In this document: positions 53,068-61,898 of the stretch, one piece after another
Layout of the letters: each line of letters starts with the position of its first letter
Position numbering within the stretch: the first letter of the stretch is position 1
Assembly: GCA_029262115.1 (NCBI GenBank)
Contig: JAJCZZ010000045.1
Span: forward strand, 1-64,000
Source of the DNA: Gemmatimonadota bacterium
GTDB taxonomy: Bacteria > Gemmatimonadota > Gemmatimonadetes > Longimicrobiales > Gaopeijiaceae
Direction: 5' to 3'
DNA: 64,000 nt
Notes under the pieces: model-generated
Database searches by the model: none
Seen by the model: only the letters and a program-made list of their open reading frames with translations
What the model was told of the DNA's origin: nothing
Made by a program: the position numbers and the translations under genes

Positions 53068-54006
53068 TCAGGCGTCTCGCAGCGCCGCCGCGGCCGCCGG
53101 CCTTCCCAGGTGCTCGGCCCAACCGAGGGGGGTCGAGCCGAATTCTCCGTCCCGCGCCTCAGGATCGGCGCCGACCGCGAGGAGGGCGTGCACGGCTTCC
53201 GGTCGGTCGCCCATGGCGGCCCAGTGGAGGGGCGTGGCGTGGTGCTCGAACGGAGGGACGTGCCGCGGGTCCGCGCCGGCGTCCGCGAGCATCGTAATCG
53301 CCCGGACCCGCCCGTGAAGGGCGGCGTAGATCAGTGCCATCCCCAGGATATCGCGCGTGGCGTCCGTCGCGTCGGCGTGTTCCGGCCAGGCCACCCGAGC
53401 GTAGTGCACGAGGCGTGGAGCTCCTGCGATCGCCTCGGGGCCTCCGGCCAGGTGAGCGGTGAGGGCGGCCGTGTCTTCGACCGCCGCGGCCGCGATCAGA
53501 TCGAGCCGCGCGCCACGCCGGGCCAGATGCTCCGCCGCGTCGGTCTCACCGTAGTAGAGGGCTCCCATCAGGCAGCCGCCGCCTCGGGCATCTGGATCGG
53601 CGCCCGCCGCGAGGAGTTCGTCCATCAGGCTCTGCTGAATTCCAGCCCGGCGCGCCTCGGCGCTGGACGCCACCAGGCCGAGGGTGGTCCAACCGATGTC
53701 GTCGGGCTGCGACGGACCCGGGAGGGTAGCGGCGTCCACCTCCGCCCCGGCAGCGATCAGAACGGCCGCGCGGTCGACCATATCGGCTCGGAGGGGACGG
53801 ATGAGGGGGTTTCCTCCTACATGATGCAATAGGGTCGCGCCGTGGAAGTACCCGCAGTAGTGATGGTCCGAGCGGGTCGAGCGGGTGGTCACCACGTCGG
53901 GGTACTGGGCGATGTGCGCCTCCAGGTCGGCGAGCCCTTCGTCGAAGAGGAGGTCCAACGCCTCCTCGTACTCGGGCGCCACGGGCCGCATCTCAGACGC
54001 GCTCAC
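53068..54006 (-). CDS. Ankyrin-repeat protein
   Basis: A 312-aa cytoplasmic protein from a GTG. After a 50-residue N-terminal domain there are about six ankyrin repeats, some degenerate: GATLLHHVGGNPLIRPL, DRAAVLIAAGAEVDAATLPG, MDELLAAGADPDARGGGCLM, ALIYAALHGRVRAITMLADA and TPLHWAAMGDRPEAVHALLA. Binding partner unknown. The 100 bases beyond its 3' end hold a short direct repeat (GGTCAGGGAGGGAGCCGCT, twice). Confidence 0.85.
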   Translation of the reverse strand: MSASEMRPVAPEYEEALDLLFDEGLADLEAHIAQYPDVVTTRSTRSDHHYCGYFHGATLLHHVGGNPLIRPLRADMVDRAAVLIAAGAEVDAATLPGPSQPDDIGWTTLGLVASSAEARRAGIQQSLMDELLAAGADPDARGGGCLMGALYYGETDAAEHLARRGARLDLIAAAAVEDTAALTAHLAGGPEAIAGAPRLVHYARVAWPEHADATDATRDILGMALIYAALHGRVRAITMLADAGADPRHVPPFEHHATPLHWAAMGDRPEAVHALLAVGADPEARDGEFGSTPLGWAEHLGRPAAAAALRDA

Positions 54007-54097
54007 GTCCGGGACGAGCCCGGTAACAGAAACGTCACCCCGGATCGTGGACGGAATGTGGAAAAATCGGAAAGGCCTGTTGAGTCAACGCTTTCGC

Positions 54098-55456
54098 TCA
54101 TCGAATCAAGTAGAAGGACGACTGCCGACCGTCGACCCAATCCCACCCGTCCAAGAGAAGCGCCGCGTCCTCTTCGAGCGCGAAGCGGACGGACTGGCCT
54201 CCCCACTCCGGCACGTCGTGGCGAACGTTGAGCTCGATGGAATACCACGTATCGGAGTGGAAGACGTAGTCACCTCGAACTGGAACGCCGTTCTGGTAAT
54301 CGCTCATCCCGATCGGCGTGCCCGCCGCGTGGCCGTGATAGCCCACCGGGTGGCTGTAGATCGAGGGAGTGAGTCCTTCGCCGCGCGCCTGAGCCAGAGC
54401 GCCCGCTAGCGCCTGATTCCCGGTTCCTCCGACGACGGCATGTTGCATCGTCAAGTCCTGGAGACGATTCGCGGCTCGTAGGCCGTCCTTCAACCCTTGC
54501 GGGGCATCGGTCTCGCCGGCACGGAGCACGTACGCGTTGTGCTGCGTGTCGGTGGAGTAGCCGGCCATGATGATGCCGAAGTCCGTGTGCAGCATGTCGC
54601 CCCGTTCGATGACCGTCCCGTGAGGCGAGGCGTCCTCGGGCGGTCCCCCATGTCGCTGCACGTTGATGGACGGGTGGAACCACTGACCCAGCCCCATCTC
54701 CGCGACTCGCTGTCGCATCCACCACTCGACGTCCGTGTCCGTGGTCACGCCGGGAACGATGACCGCGTTGCTGAAGGCCTCCGCAATGACCTGGTGGGCG
54801 ATCCGCATGACGTGACGGTAGAGCGAGGTCTCCGAGGGGAGCTTCTTCTCCAGCCAACCGACGGACAGCATCTCTGCGGAGGTCAGCCGGTCCGCGTAGG
54901 AGCCGAGCGCCTCCTCGATCCTCAGATACTCGTTGTGGGTCAGTCCGTCGGCATGGTTCCAGCGGTCGGACACATTGATGCCGATGCGGCGGGGGTTGCG
55001 CTCCTCCACGAGTTGGCGGAGACCGACGTACTGGGAATCGTTGTGCGTCCGGTGCACGTGGAACAGGCCGTCGTAGTCGAAGCGGCCGACGCTGATGCGA
55101 TCCACACCCTGGCCGGGCCCCCGATCATGGAAGACCAGAATGGTCCGGCGGCGTGACGAATAGGTGGTGGCGGGCGCCATCGACCGGAACACGGGGTCGT
55201 CGTTGTACTCGCGGCTGACCATCAGCCACATGTCGATCCCCTCTCGGCGCATCAACTCCGGCAGGAGCGTGGTGAACCGCTCCACGAGCCGCGGACGAAC
55301 GAGAGCGGCCTGCTCCCGATGGGTGAGCACGCGGTTCTCGGTCGGAACCTGCTCGATACGCGGAAGCTGCGCCGCAGCGGCGGTTGGAGCGGCAAGGAGA
55401 GCAGGGGCGAGGAGGACCGCCGGGGAGGCGATGCCAAGAAGTCGGTTCAGGCGCAT
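54098..55456 (-). CDS. Exported M24-family metallopeptidase
   Basis: A 452-aa protein with signal peptide ending APTAAAAQ. It has a creatinase-like N-terminal domain and a pita-bread C-terminal domain: DMLHTDFGIIMAGYSTDTQH (two Asp ligands), YSHPVGYHGHAAGTPIGM (His), WYSIELNVRHDVPEW (Glu) and RFALEEDAALL (Glu). All five metal ligands can be assigned. It probably acts as a periplasmic aminopeptidase or prolidase. It is divergent from the antitoxin gene. Confidence 0.85.
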   Translation of the reverse strand: MRLNRLLGIASPAVLLAPALLAAPTAAAAQLPRIEQVPTENRVLTHREQAALVRPRLVERFTTLLPELMRREGIDMWLMVSREYNDDPVFRSMAPATTYSSRRRTILVFHDRGPGQGVDRISVGRFDYDGLFHVHRTHNDSQYVGLRQLVEERNPRRIGINVSDRWNHADGLTHNEYLRIEEALGSYADRLTSAEMLSVGWLEKKLPSETSLYRHVMRIAHQVIAEAFSNAVIVPGVTTDTDVEWWMRQRVAEMGLGQWFHPSINVQRHGGPPEDASPHGTVIERGDMLHTDFGIIMAGYSTDTQHNAYVLRAGETDAPQGLKDGLRAANRLQDLTMQHAVVGGTGNQALAGALAQARGEGLTPSIYSHPVGYHGHAAGTPIGMSDYQNGVPVRGDYVFHSDTWYSIELNVRHDVPEWGGQSVRFALEEDAALLLDGWDWVDGRQSSFYLIR

Positions 55457-55554
55457 ATGTGTGGCTCGGGCAGAGAGTGGTGGCCGGAATTGGCATGAGG
55501 CTGGCCCCCGCCGCAACCGGGGGCCGATCCGGAGTCTCCATGAAATGCTACGAC

Positions 55555-55583
55555 TTGTGGTTTTTGTACAAAACGTGTACACT
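55555..55583 (+). promoter_or_regulatory. Promoter with paired TGTACA operator, antitoxin gene
   Basis: A -35-like TTGTGG at 55555-55560 and a -10-like TACACT at 55578-55583 are 17 bases apart. Two TGTACA palindromes (55565-55570 and 55576-55581) lie between and over them, centre to centre 11 bases, one helical turn. This is a natural site for autorepression by the Phd-type antitoxin. Confidence 0.5.
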
Positions 55584-55643
55584 GGCGGCCAGGGCGCCAT
55601 TCCGAGGAGGGCGGCGTACTCACTCGAGACATGGAGACAGTCG

Positions 55644-55919
55644 ATGCTGGGCGATGACGCCGACATGAAGCCGGTCACCGCCGCCGACGCCCGTAAGAAC
55701 ATCGCGGAGCTGGTGAATCGTGCCGCGTACGGGGGAGAACGCTTCGTCGTGACCCGTCACGGCAAGGCCTTGGCTGCAATCGTTCCGCTTGACGATGCGG
55801 GCCTCCTTGCCCGAGTACGCGCGCTGCTCGAGGCGAAAGAGTACGAGGCGGCCCTGCGTGAGATCAGCACGGAAGGGACCGTGTCCTGGAGCGATGTCCG
55901 TCGAGGGTTGGAGTTGTGA
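55644..55919 (+). CDS. Phd/YefM-family antitoxin
   Basis: A 91-aa DNA-binding antitoxin: MKPVTAADARKNIAELVNRA, then GGERFVVTRHGKALAAIVPL. These are the hallmark N-terminal dimer and DNA-binding residues of Phd/YefM. The C-terminal part (YEAALREISTEGTVSWSDVR) would wrap the toxin. GGAG lies seven bases upstream. The stop overlaps the GTG of the toxin reading frame (TTGTGA), the standard coupling of toxin-antitoxin pairs. Confidence 0.85.
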   Translation: MLGDDADMKPVTAADARKNIAELVNRAAYGGERFVVTRHGKALAAIVPLDDAGLLARVRALLEAKEYEAALREISTEGTVSWSDVRRGLEL

Positions 55920-58690
55920 CGAAGTCGGGGCCCACGCCTTGGACGATCGACCTCTCGCGGGCCGCGGCAGCCAGCCTCCGGGCACTGGAGCCCGCCGAAC
56001 GCCGTGAGGTCGCATCCCGCTTGGATGCTCTGGCGGAGCACGGCCCGGCTCGACCCATCGGCGATGCGGCGGCAGAGGCCGGCGATCAGGTCGTCGAGTT
56101 GCTCGCCGGAGGCCAACGCCTCGTCTGTGCGATCTCGCCAAGAGACCGGGCAGTGGTGGTCGTCACGATGCAGGCGATCGAGCAATCCACGGGTGGGGCG
56201 CTGAGGCGCCTGGCCCACACGCGTTTTCGCATGCTGATGGGAGGAGGGGGGGTCATGGAGACGATACGGGAGGTGGGGCAGGCGACGAGGAGCCTGCGGA
56301 GGGCGCCAGGGTTCACCGCTACAGCGGTTGTCACGCTTGCGCTGGGAATCGGAGCGAGCGCCGCAGTCTTCAGCGTGGCCAATGGGGTCCTCTTGAGGCC
56401 GCTTCCGTACGGAGAGCCGGACCGCGTCGTGACCGTCTGGAGCCAGTGGTCGGGGTACGACAAGACGTGGTTGTCGTTGGACGAGTATGTGAACTACTCG
56501 CAACAGAACCGGACGCTCGGGGATCTGGCGTTGTATTTCACGTCGAGCCACGCGTTCACCGATCCGGAGAACCCCGAGTTGGTGGGCTCGGCCGTCGTGA
56601 CTCCGAACACGCTCGATGTGGTGCGGGTGGAGCCCGTGCTGGGGCGGGGGTTCACGTGGGAGGAGGCCGCGGCGGAGGTTTCCGTTGTGATGTTGGCGTA
56701 TGAGACCTGGCAGCGTCGGTACGGTGGGGACCCCGGCGTAGTCGGGAGGGACGTTTCGGTCATCGGCCGGGACTTCACCGTGATCGGGGTGCTCCCGGAG
56801 GGCTTCATTCTCCCCGCCGACTACGGGTCGGCGCAGACGGCCGAGATCTTTTTCGCACTCTCGGTCGATCGAGAGTCGCCTGCCCAAGTGCCCCCGAGCG
56901 GTGGCGGCCATGGCTACTACGGGGTGGGGCGCCTCCTGCCCGAAGCCGACCTTGCCGCGGCTCGAGCCGACTTCGTGGCCATTTCGGGTCGCTTGGCAGC
57001 CGCCGGCGTCTATCCCGAGGCCTGGAACTTCCGTCCGCTCGTGTTCAACGCGGCCGATGACATCGCGGGATCGGCGAAGGGCACGATTCTGTTCCTCCTG
57101 GCCGCGTGCGGCCTGGTTCTGCTGATTGCGTGCGCGAACGTCGCCAGCCTCTTGCTGAGCCGCTCCGAGGGCCGGCTACGGGATGTGGCGGTGCGACGGG
57201 CTCTGGGCGCGGGCTCCACCACCATCGTGCGCGGGCTCGTTCTGGAAAGCCTTGTCCTGGCCCTTTCGGCCGGTGCCCTGGGGCTCCTGTTCGCGCAACT
57301 CGGCATCCAGGGCCTTCTCAGGATGAATCCGGAGGCTGTACCGCGGGCGGCGGAGGTCGTGCTGGACGGTACGGTCGTCGGCTTCGTCGTGATCGTCGCT
57401 GGACTGACGGCCATCGCATTCGGCGCGGTCCCGGCTATTCGGGTAGCGCGCGGCGGCGTGGCCGGCTCCCTCCACCGCGGCGGTCGTGGTTCCGGCGCCG
57501 GGGCGAGGGGCAACCGCCTGCAGGGTCTGCTCGTGGCCAGCCAGATGGCGATGGCGGTGACCCTACTCGCGGCGGCCGGGCTCACGATGCGCGCGTTCGT
57601 GTCGCTTCTGCGGGTGGATCTGGGCTTCGAGACGGAGCGAGTGCTCACGGCGCGACTAACCGTGCCCTCGGCGACGTATCCCGGGCTGAGCGAGGTGACC
57701 CAGTTCTGGGACGAGTTGGTTCGGCGTGTCGAGGAGGTCCCGGGTGTGAGTAGCGCGGGCGTGGCGCGGCTGCTGCCGCTCGATTCGCAGATGGGTGACT
57801 CCGGCTTCTACCCCGTGGGATACGCTCCCTCGGATGGCGAGATCATGAGTGCGGACTGGCAGTATGTCGGTCCGGGATACATCGAAACCATGGGGATACC
57901 GTTGGTGGCGGGTCGGACGTTCGAGGCGGGGGACCACGCCGATGCCCCGGCAGCCATGCTACTCAACCAGTCGGCAGCGAGGCGGTACTGGCCGAACAGC
58001 GACCCGATCGGTAGTCGGGTCGCGACGTTCGGAGGCGATACCGCAGTGGTCGCCGGGATTGTCGGGGATATCCGACACAACAGCGTGACGTCAGTAGCCA
58101 AGCCGCGCTACTACCGCGCTATTCATCAACTGAACGGGCCAGGGAACGCGCTACGGATGACCCTCACCGCGCGCACGCAGGTTCCGCCCGAGGATCTCAT
58201 TCCAGCCGTGCGCTCCATCGTCCGTGAGATGGACCCGACCATGGCTCTCTCCCGGGTCCAGACCATGGAGCAGGTGGCGGGCGATGCCGTCGCCCAACCC
58301 CGCTTTGCCGTGGTGCTCCTCCTCGTGTTCGCCGTGCTCGCGACCACCCTCGCGGTGGTCGGGATCTACGGCGTTCTCGCCTACGCGGTGAGTCGCCGGA
58401 CCCAGGAGATCGGAGTGAGGATGGCCCTGGGGGCGGACCGGAGCGCCGTGGTCGGGATGGTCGTGCGCCAGGGCATGGTGATGGCCGTACTCGGAGTGGC
58501 GGTCGGCACGGTGCTGGCCATCGCTTCCGGAAGCGTCGTCGAAAGCCTGATGGTCGGGGTGGACGCGGGCGACCCGCTCACCCTGGCGGGCGTCGTGGTG
58601 CTTTTCGCGGGGGTGGCGCTCGTCGCATGTTGGATCCCGGCCGCTCGGGCCGCACGGATCCCGCCGACCGAAGCGCTTCGGTACGAGTAG
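55916..58690 (+). CDS. RelE-like toxin domain fused in frame to ADOP-type ABC permease
   Basis: One uninterrupted 924-codon frame. Residues 1-90 resemble a RelE/ParE toxin (WTIDLSRAAAASLRALEPAE, RREVASRLDALAEHG, RDRAVVVVTMQAIEQ). From residue 114 it is an ADOP/MacB-type permease: VGQATRSLRRAPGFTATAVV, MacB periplasmic domains, FtsX helices (LLAACGLVLLIACANVASLL, and QPRFAVVLLLVFAVLATTLA), ending IPPTEALRYE. An internal ATG at 56255 with a strong Shine-Dalgarno would give a normal 811-aa permease. So either a true fusion or a toxin gene that lost its stop codon, with the permease initiated separately. No ATPase gene is adjacent, as is usual for ADOP orphans. Confidence 0.75.
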   Translation: MTKSGPTPWTIDLSRAAAASLRALEPAERREVASRLDALAEHGPARPIGDAAAEAGDQVVELLAGGQRLVCAISPRDRAVVVVTMQAIEQSTGGALRRLAHTRFRMLMGGGGVMETIREVGQATRSLRRAPGFTATAVVTLALGIGASAAVFSVANGVLLRPLPYGEPDRVVTVWSQWSGYDKTWLSLDEYVNYSQQNRTLGDLALYFTSSHAFTDPENPELVGSAVVTPNTLDVVRVEPVLGRGFTWEEAAAEVSVVMLAYETWQRRYGGDPGVVGRDVSVIGRDFTVIGVLPEGFILPADYGSAQTAEIFFALSVDRESPAQVPPSGGGHGYYGVGRLLPEADLAAARADFVAISGRLAAAGVYPEAWNFRPLVFNAADDIAGSAKGTILFLLAACGLVLLIACANVASLLLSRSEGRLRDVAVRRALGAGSTTIVRGLVLESLVLALSAGALGLLFAQLGIQGLLRMNPEAVPRAAEVVLDGTVVGFVVIVAGLTAIAFGAVPAIRVARGGVAGSLHRGGRGSGAGARGNRLQGLLVASQMAMAVTLLAAAGLTMRAFVSLLRVDLGFETERVLTARLTVPSATYPGLSEVTQFWDELVRRVEEVPGVSSAGVARLLPLDSQMGDSGFYPVGYAPSDGEIMSADWQYVGPGYIETMGIPLVAGRTFEAGDHADAPAAMLLNQSAARRYWPNSDPIGSRVATFGGDTAVVAGIVGDIRHNSVTSVAKPRYYRAIHQLNGPGNALRMTLTARTQVPPEDLIPAVRSIVREMDPTMALSRVQTMEQVAGDAVAQPRFAVVLLLVFAVLATTLAVVGIYGVLAYAVSRRTQEIGVRMALGADRSAVVGMVVRQGMVMAVLGVAVGTVLAIASGSVVESLMVGVDAGDPLTLAGVVVLFAGVALVACWIPAARAARIPPTEALRYE
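56238..56257 (+). promoter_or_regulatory. Internal ribosome binding site and permease start
   Basis: TGGGAGGAGGGGGGGTCATG: a long purine-rich Shine-Dalgarno four bases or more before the ATG at 56255, inside the toxin-permease frame. It translates as the odd glycine run MGGGGVM at the junction, which suggests this DNA evolved as a start signal rather than as coding linker. Confidence 0.65.
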
Positions 58691-58772
58691 CGGCGCGGGC
58701 GGGGGGACGGCGCGGGCGCCCCGGTCACGGACCTCGCGGCGTCCCTGTGTCGCGGCAACCCGAGGGCAGCGC

Positions 58773-58814
58773 TTGCCCACACTCCACTGGCCGATTATAG
58801 TTGCACATGGCAAC
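58773..58814 (+). promoter_or_regulatory. Promoter and operator of the MarR gene, leaderless layout
   Basis: TTGCCC at 58773-58778, a 17-base spacer, and TATAGT at 58796-58801. The expected start of transcription, six or seven bases downstream, falls at the ATG at 58807. GTTGC-N5-GCAAC (58800-58814) spans that point, so a repressor bound there would block initiation. A related GTTGCAAC palindrome at 59400-59407 lies before arsM. Confidence 0.6.
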
Positions 58815-59352
58815 CATCTCTGCAGCGTCGGATCAGGTGATCGCGGGCGGTGCGCCGCCCGAGTCGAATCCGCACCCGTCCCTCGAGGCGGAAGCGCACG
58901 ACTTCTACTCATCCCTGACTGATCTCCTGAAGGTGGTGCAGTTCCGGGATCGGGATCGGGCGTGCTGCTACGACGTAAGCGTCGCACAGTGCTACGCGCT
59001 GCAAACGGTTGCCGAGGGGGGGCCGCTAGCCGTGAACGACCTCGCCGGGAGCCTGTTTCTGGACAAGAGCACGGCGAGCCGGATCGCGGGTGCGCTCGAA
59101 ACGAAGGGGTACGTCCATCGGCGGGGTGATCCGGACGATGGACGGGTGGTGCGTCTGGAGGTCACGCCGGCCGGTGCTGCGCTGAACCGACGGATCGAGG
59201 ACGATCTGTCAGAGGAGTACGCCCGTCTCCTCAAGGACTTCCCGGCGGAAGTCCGTACCGGGATGATCCGGCTTCTGCGAAGACTCGCCACCACGTTCTC
59301 GTCGCGGGTGGACGCATCCGGTGGGAGTTGCTGCACGATCCAAAAGGACTGA
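58807..59352 (+). CDS. MarR-family regulator with vicinal cysteines, arsM-linked
   Basis: A 181-aa winged-helix repressor. The HTH reads GGPLAVNDLAGSLFLDKSTA then SRIAGALETKGYVHRRGDPD, followed by the wing DDGRVVRLEVTPAG. Cysteines stand out: Cys53-Cys54 and Cys62 in RACCYDVSVAQCYAL, and Cys175-Cys176 in GGSCCTIQKD. Such pairs suit As(III) or thiol sensing. The next gene is arsM, so this protein probably de-represses it when arsenite binds. A TTG six bases upstream is possible as start, but the ATG fits the promoter. Confidence 0.75.
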   Translation: MATISAASDQVIAGGAPPESNPHPSLEAEAHDFYSSLTDLLKVVQFRDRDRACCYDVSVAQCYALQTVAEGGPLAVNDLAGSLFLDKSTASRIAGALETKGYVHRRGDPDDGRVVRLEVTPAGAALNRRIEDDLSEEYARLLKDFPAEVRTGMIRLLRRLATTFSSRVDASGGSCCTIQKD

Positions 59353-59430
59353 GACCACTTGCCGTCGCGATTCCGGCGGCTTCTTGTGTACGTTTTTTTG
59401 TTGCAACCTACAACCACATGAGAGGATCTG

Positions 59431-60258
59431 ATGGCCCATACGGATGAAGAAGTGCGAAGCGCAGTCCGCGACCGTTACGCGAAGGCCGCCACGGAGGGGG
59501 CGTCTTGTTGCGAACCGAGCTGTTGCGGCCCCGACTCCACGCCGGGGGCCGAGACGATCTCGAAGGCGATCGGCTACACCGAGGAGGAACTGGAAGGGAT
59601 CCCCGAGGCCGCCAACTTGGGCCTCGGATGTGGAAATCCGACCGCCATCGCCTCGCTGGAGCGGGGGCAGACCGTTCTCGATCTCGGATCCGGAGCCGGC
59701 ATCGACTGCTTTCTCGCATCGAAGAAGGTGGGGCCCACCGGCAAGGTCATCGGTGTCGATATGACGCCGGAGATGCTCGCCCGGGCTCGTGAGAATGCGC
59801 GCCAAGGGGACTTCACCAACGTGGAGTTCCGGCTCGGCGAGATCGAAGCGCTCCCGGTAGCCGACCGTAGTGTCGACGTCATCATTTCGAACTGCGTTCT
59901 AAATTTGAGCTCGGATCGCGCAAGAGTTCTGCGCGAAGCGTTTCGGGTGCTTCGCACCGGCGGAAGGATCGTGGTCTCGGACATGGTATCGGAGTATGCG
60001 ATCCCAACTGCGGTCGCAGGATCACTCGACGCCGTCGCCGGGTGCCTGCCGACACCCAGGGCCGACTACATCCGCGAGTTCGAGGAGGCGGGCTTCTCCG
60101 ATGTGAGCATCAGCGGTGAGAAGCCGTACCCAGCCAGCTATCTCACGTCCGACCCCGGCGTGAAAGCGTTCATCGAGGCGCACCCGGACACCGTCGAGGA
60201 GATCCAAGCGTTCGCGGCGTCGATTTCGGGTGCGGTGATCGTGGGGCATCGGAGGTAG
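59431..60258 (+). CDS. arsM: Arsenite S-adenosylmethionine methyltransferase
   Basis: A 275-aa enzyme that methylates arsenite using SAM. The SAM site is TVLDLGSGAGIDCFLASKKV. The three conserved arsenic-binding cysteines are at 67 (GLGCGNPTAIASL), 155 (ISNCVLNLSSD) and 205 (VAGCLPTPRADYI). The N-terminus adds two vicinal pairs (ASCCEPSCCGP, residues 26-27 and 31-32). GAGAGG precedes the ATG. It confers arsenic resistance and yields methylated, partly volatile arsenicals. Confidence 0.95.
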   Translation: MAHTDEEVRSAVRDRYAKAATEGASCCEPSCCGPDSTPGAETISKAIGYTEEELEGIPEAANLGLGCGNPTAIASLERGQTVLDLGSGAGIDCFLASKKVGPTGKVIGVDMTPEMLARARENARQGDFTNVEFRLGEIEALPVADRSVDVIISNCVLNLSSDRARVLREAFRVLRTGGRIVVSDMVSEYAIPTAVAGSLDAVAGCLPTPRADYIREFEEAGFSDVSISGEKPYPASYLTSDPGVKAFIEAHPDTVEEIQAFAASISGAVIVGHRR

Positions 60259-60628
60259 GGGGATCCTGTGGCGGCCGGGAGCGGGCGCCACCGTCGGAGC
60301 TCGTAAACGGTCCTACGGATGGCGGACAGCGTCCATCGCTCTGAGTCTGCACGCCAGGCCGACGCCACCCCCACGCTACTGTCGATTATCGCTCTGGTGA
60401 TGGGAACAGGGTTGCATCCCCACTCTGCTCGCACGATCCGCCTCCGGCCTCGCCGCCGAGCATCAAATACGTCCATACTGGCACGCCCCCGGGCTCCCGG
60501 TGTCGGCGTACTGGATAGGCAACTCAGCAGGGTCGCGATAGAACTCAATTCCCTGTATCGCAGTAACCGAGACCAGATGTCAAGTCAAAGCATCTGAAGG
60601 CGAGTCGCCCCAATGCGCCACCCTGCCT
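60259..60628. other. Intergenic region without a recognised gene
   Basis: About 370 bases between the convergent arsM and propeller pseudogene ends. No domain, repeat or convincing terminator is seen. It marks a fall in GC toward the propeller genes on the right. Confidence 0.5.
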
Positions 60629-61813
60629 TCATTGGGCTACGAGGTATGCGCGCACCGACTCCACTCCGAGATCGTCGTAGTAGACTCCCCATACCAGCCC
60701 GTCGGCCAGCGCCATCGGCCTGAACCCGACCGGGGTCTCTACACGCTCACGCAGGAGACCATCTGCTCCGAAGACCATCCAACGGCGAGGCGCCAGCCGC
60801 CGTCCCGGCGGGATTTCAGCTTCCGGCCCTGGATACTCGCCCACCCACAACGATCCGTCCGACCCCGAGAAGATCTCCGCATGGGTCGGGCGCTCCGGTG
60901 CAAACGGCAGACTGGCGAGCCGATCACGCAGTAGGTTGGCCTGCTCCTGAGGTACCGAGCTCAGTTGGAACTCGACGAACCGGTCCATGCGTTCCTGCGT
61001 AACCACGCGATCCTGGTCCGCCCAACGAATAACTCGTGCCAGGCTTCCATCCGGGCTCTAGATCAGGACTTGCGTACGCTCCCCAGTTCCTACGACCAGG
61101 TGATTATCGGTAGTCGTTGTGGCCAAGAGCGCTCCGAACGGGGCGCGGCCAACCATGCCATTCGCAGCGACTGCCTCCAGCCCTGGAAACTCACCGAATG
61201 TTGCGAGGACTTCGCCAGACAGGCTGATCCGGACGGCCGGAGCTGTGTTCCTGTAGATGCCCGATTCTCCGCGTCCCCCAAGCCCCGCGTCTCCGACGAG
61301 TGCGAGACCCTCTCCAAGAGGGTGTACTCTCGACCAGCCTCGTGGAGGGACGACACCATCCAGGCTCAATACCCTCGGAGCGCCCCTTTCTAGAGGGAAC
61401 ACATTGAGCCTACGCTGACGGGGGTCGTACACTGCCAGGGAGTCCCCCGGGAGTTCGACAAGACCCCCGACGCTCTGGAACTCTCCGGGACCCTCGCCCG
61501 AGCTACCGAGCTGGGCTACCTGCTCTCCCTCACGGAAGATCAGGACAGCACCGCTCACCCCGACGGCGAGACGCCCATTCGCGAGTGGTCGAAGAGCGGA
61601 CAGCTCGTACAAAGCCTCGCTGGCGACCTGCACTTCCGGCTCGTCAGGAACCGCCCGGAAAGGCAACTCCGACAATTCACGAGCATTGGTTACGGCCTCG
61701 ACGCCAGCGCTGTCCACTACGGTAACTGTGCGCGACAGGGCGGCGTCACCACATGCTCCTACCGTAAGAGCCACCCCCGTCGCCGTCGCACACCGCGAGA
61801 TCAGCCGCATCAC
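60629..61813 (-). pseudogene. 6-bladed beta-propeller lipoprotein with in-frame stop
   Basis: The first part (start about 61813) has signal CATATGVALTVGAC with lipobox and blades including VLIFREGEQVAQLG and SSGEGPGEFQSVGGLVELPG. At 61058-61060 a TAG follows TGERTQVLI; the same frame then continues without any shift as SPDGSLARVIRWADQDRVVT and runs to 60629. One base change would restore a full protein of about 394 residues. It is thus a recent pseudogene, a read-through gene, or carries a sequence error. Confidence 0.7.
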
Positions 61814-61898
61814 CGGGCTACTCCCGAGCCGCGGTCGCGCGGCGTAGGCGCAACCTGTTTGCTATGTGCAGTCGCCGCCGCATCCGGTTCAAAGGCGA

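Noticed and set aside
58801-58806. TTG at 58801 as the MarR start
   Set aside because: The TATAGT -10 element ends at 58801, so the TTG would lie within the promoter; the ATG at 58807 fits a leaderless start.
60259-60600. Small minus-strand frames after arsM as a second arsenic-resistance gene
   Set aside because: No motif of ArsC, ArsB/Acr3 or ArsR; composition is shadow-like.
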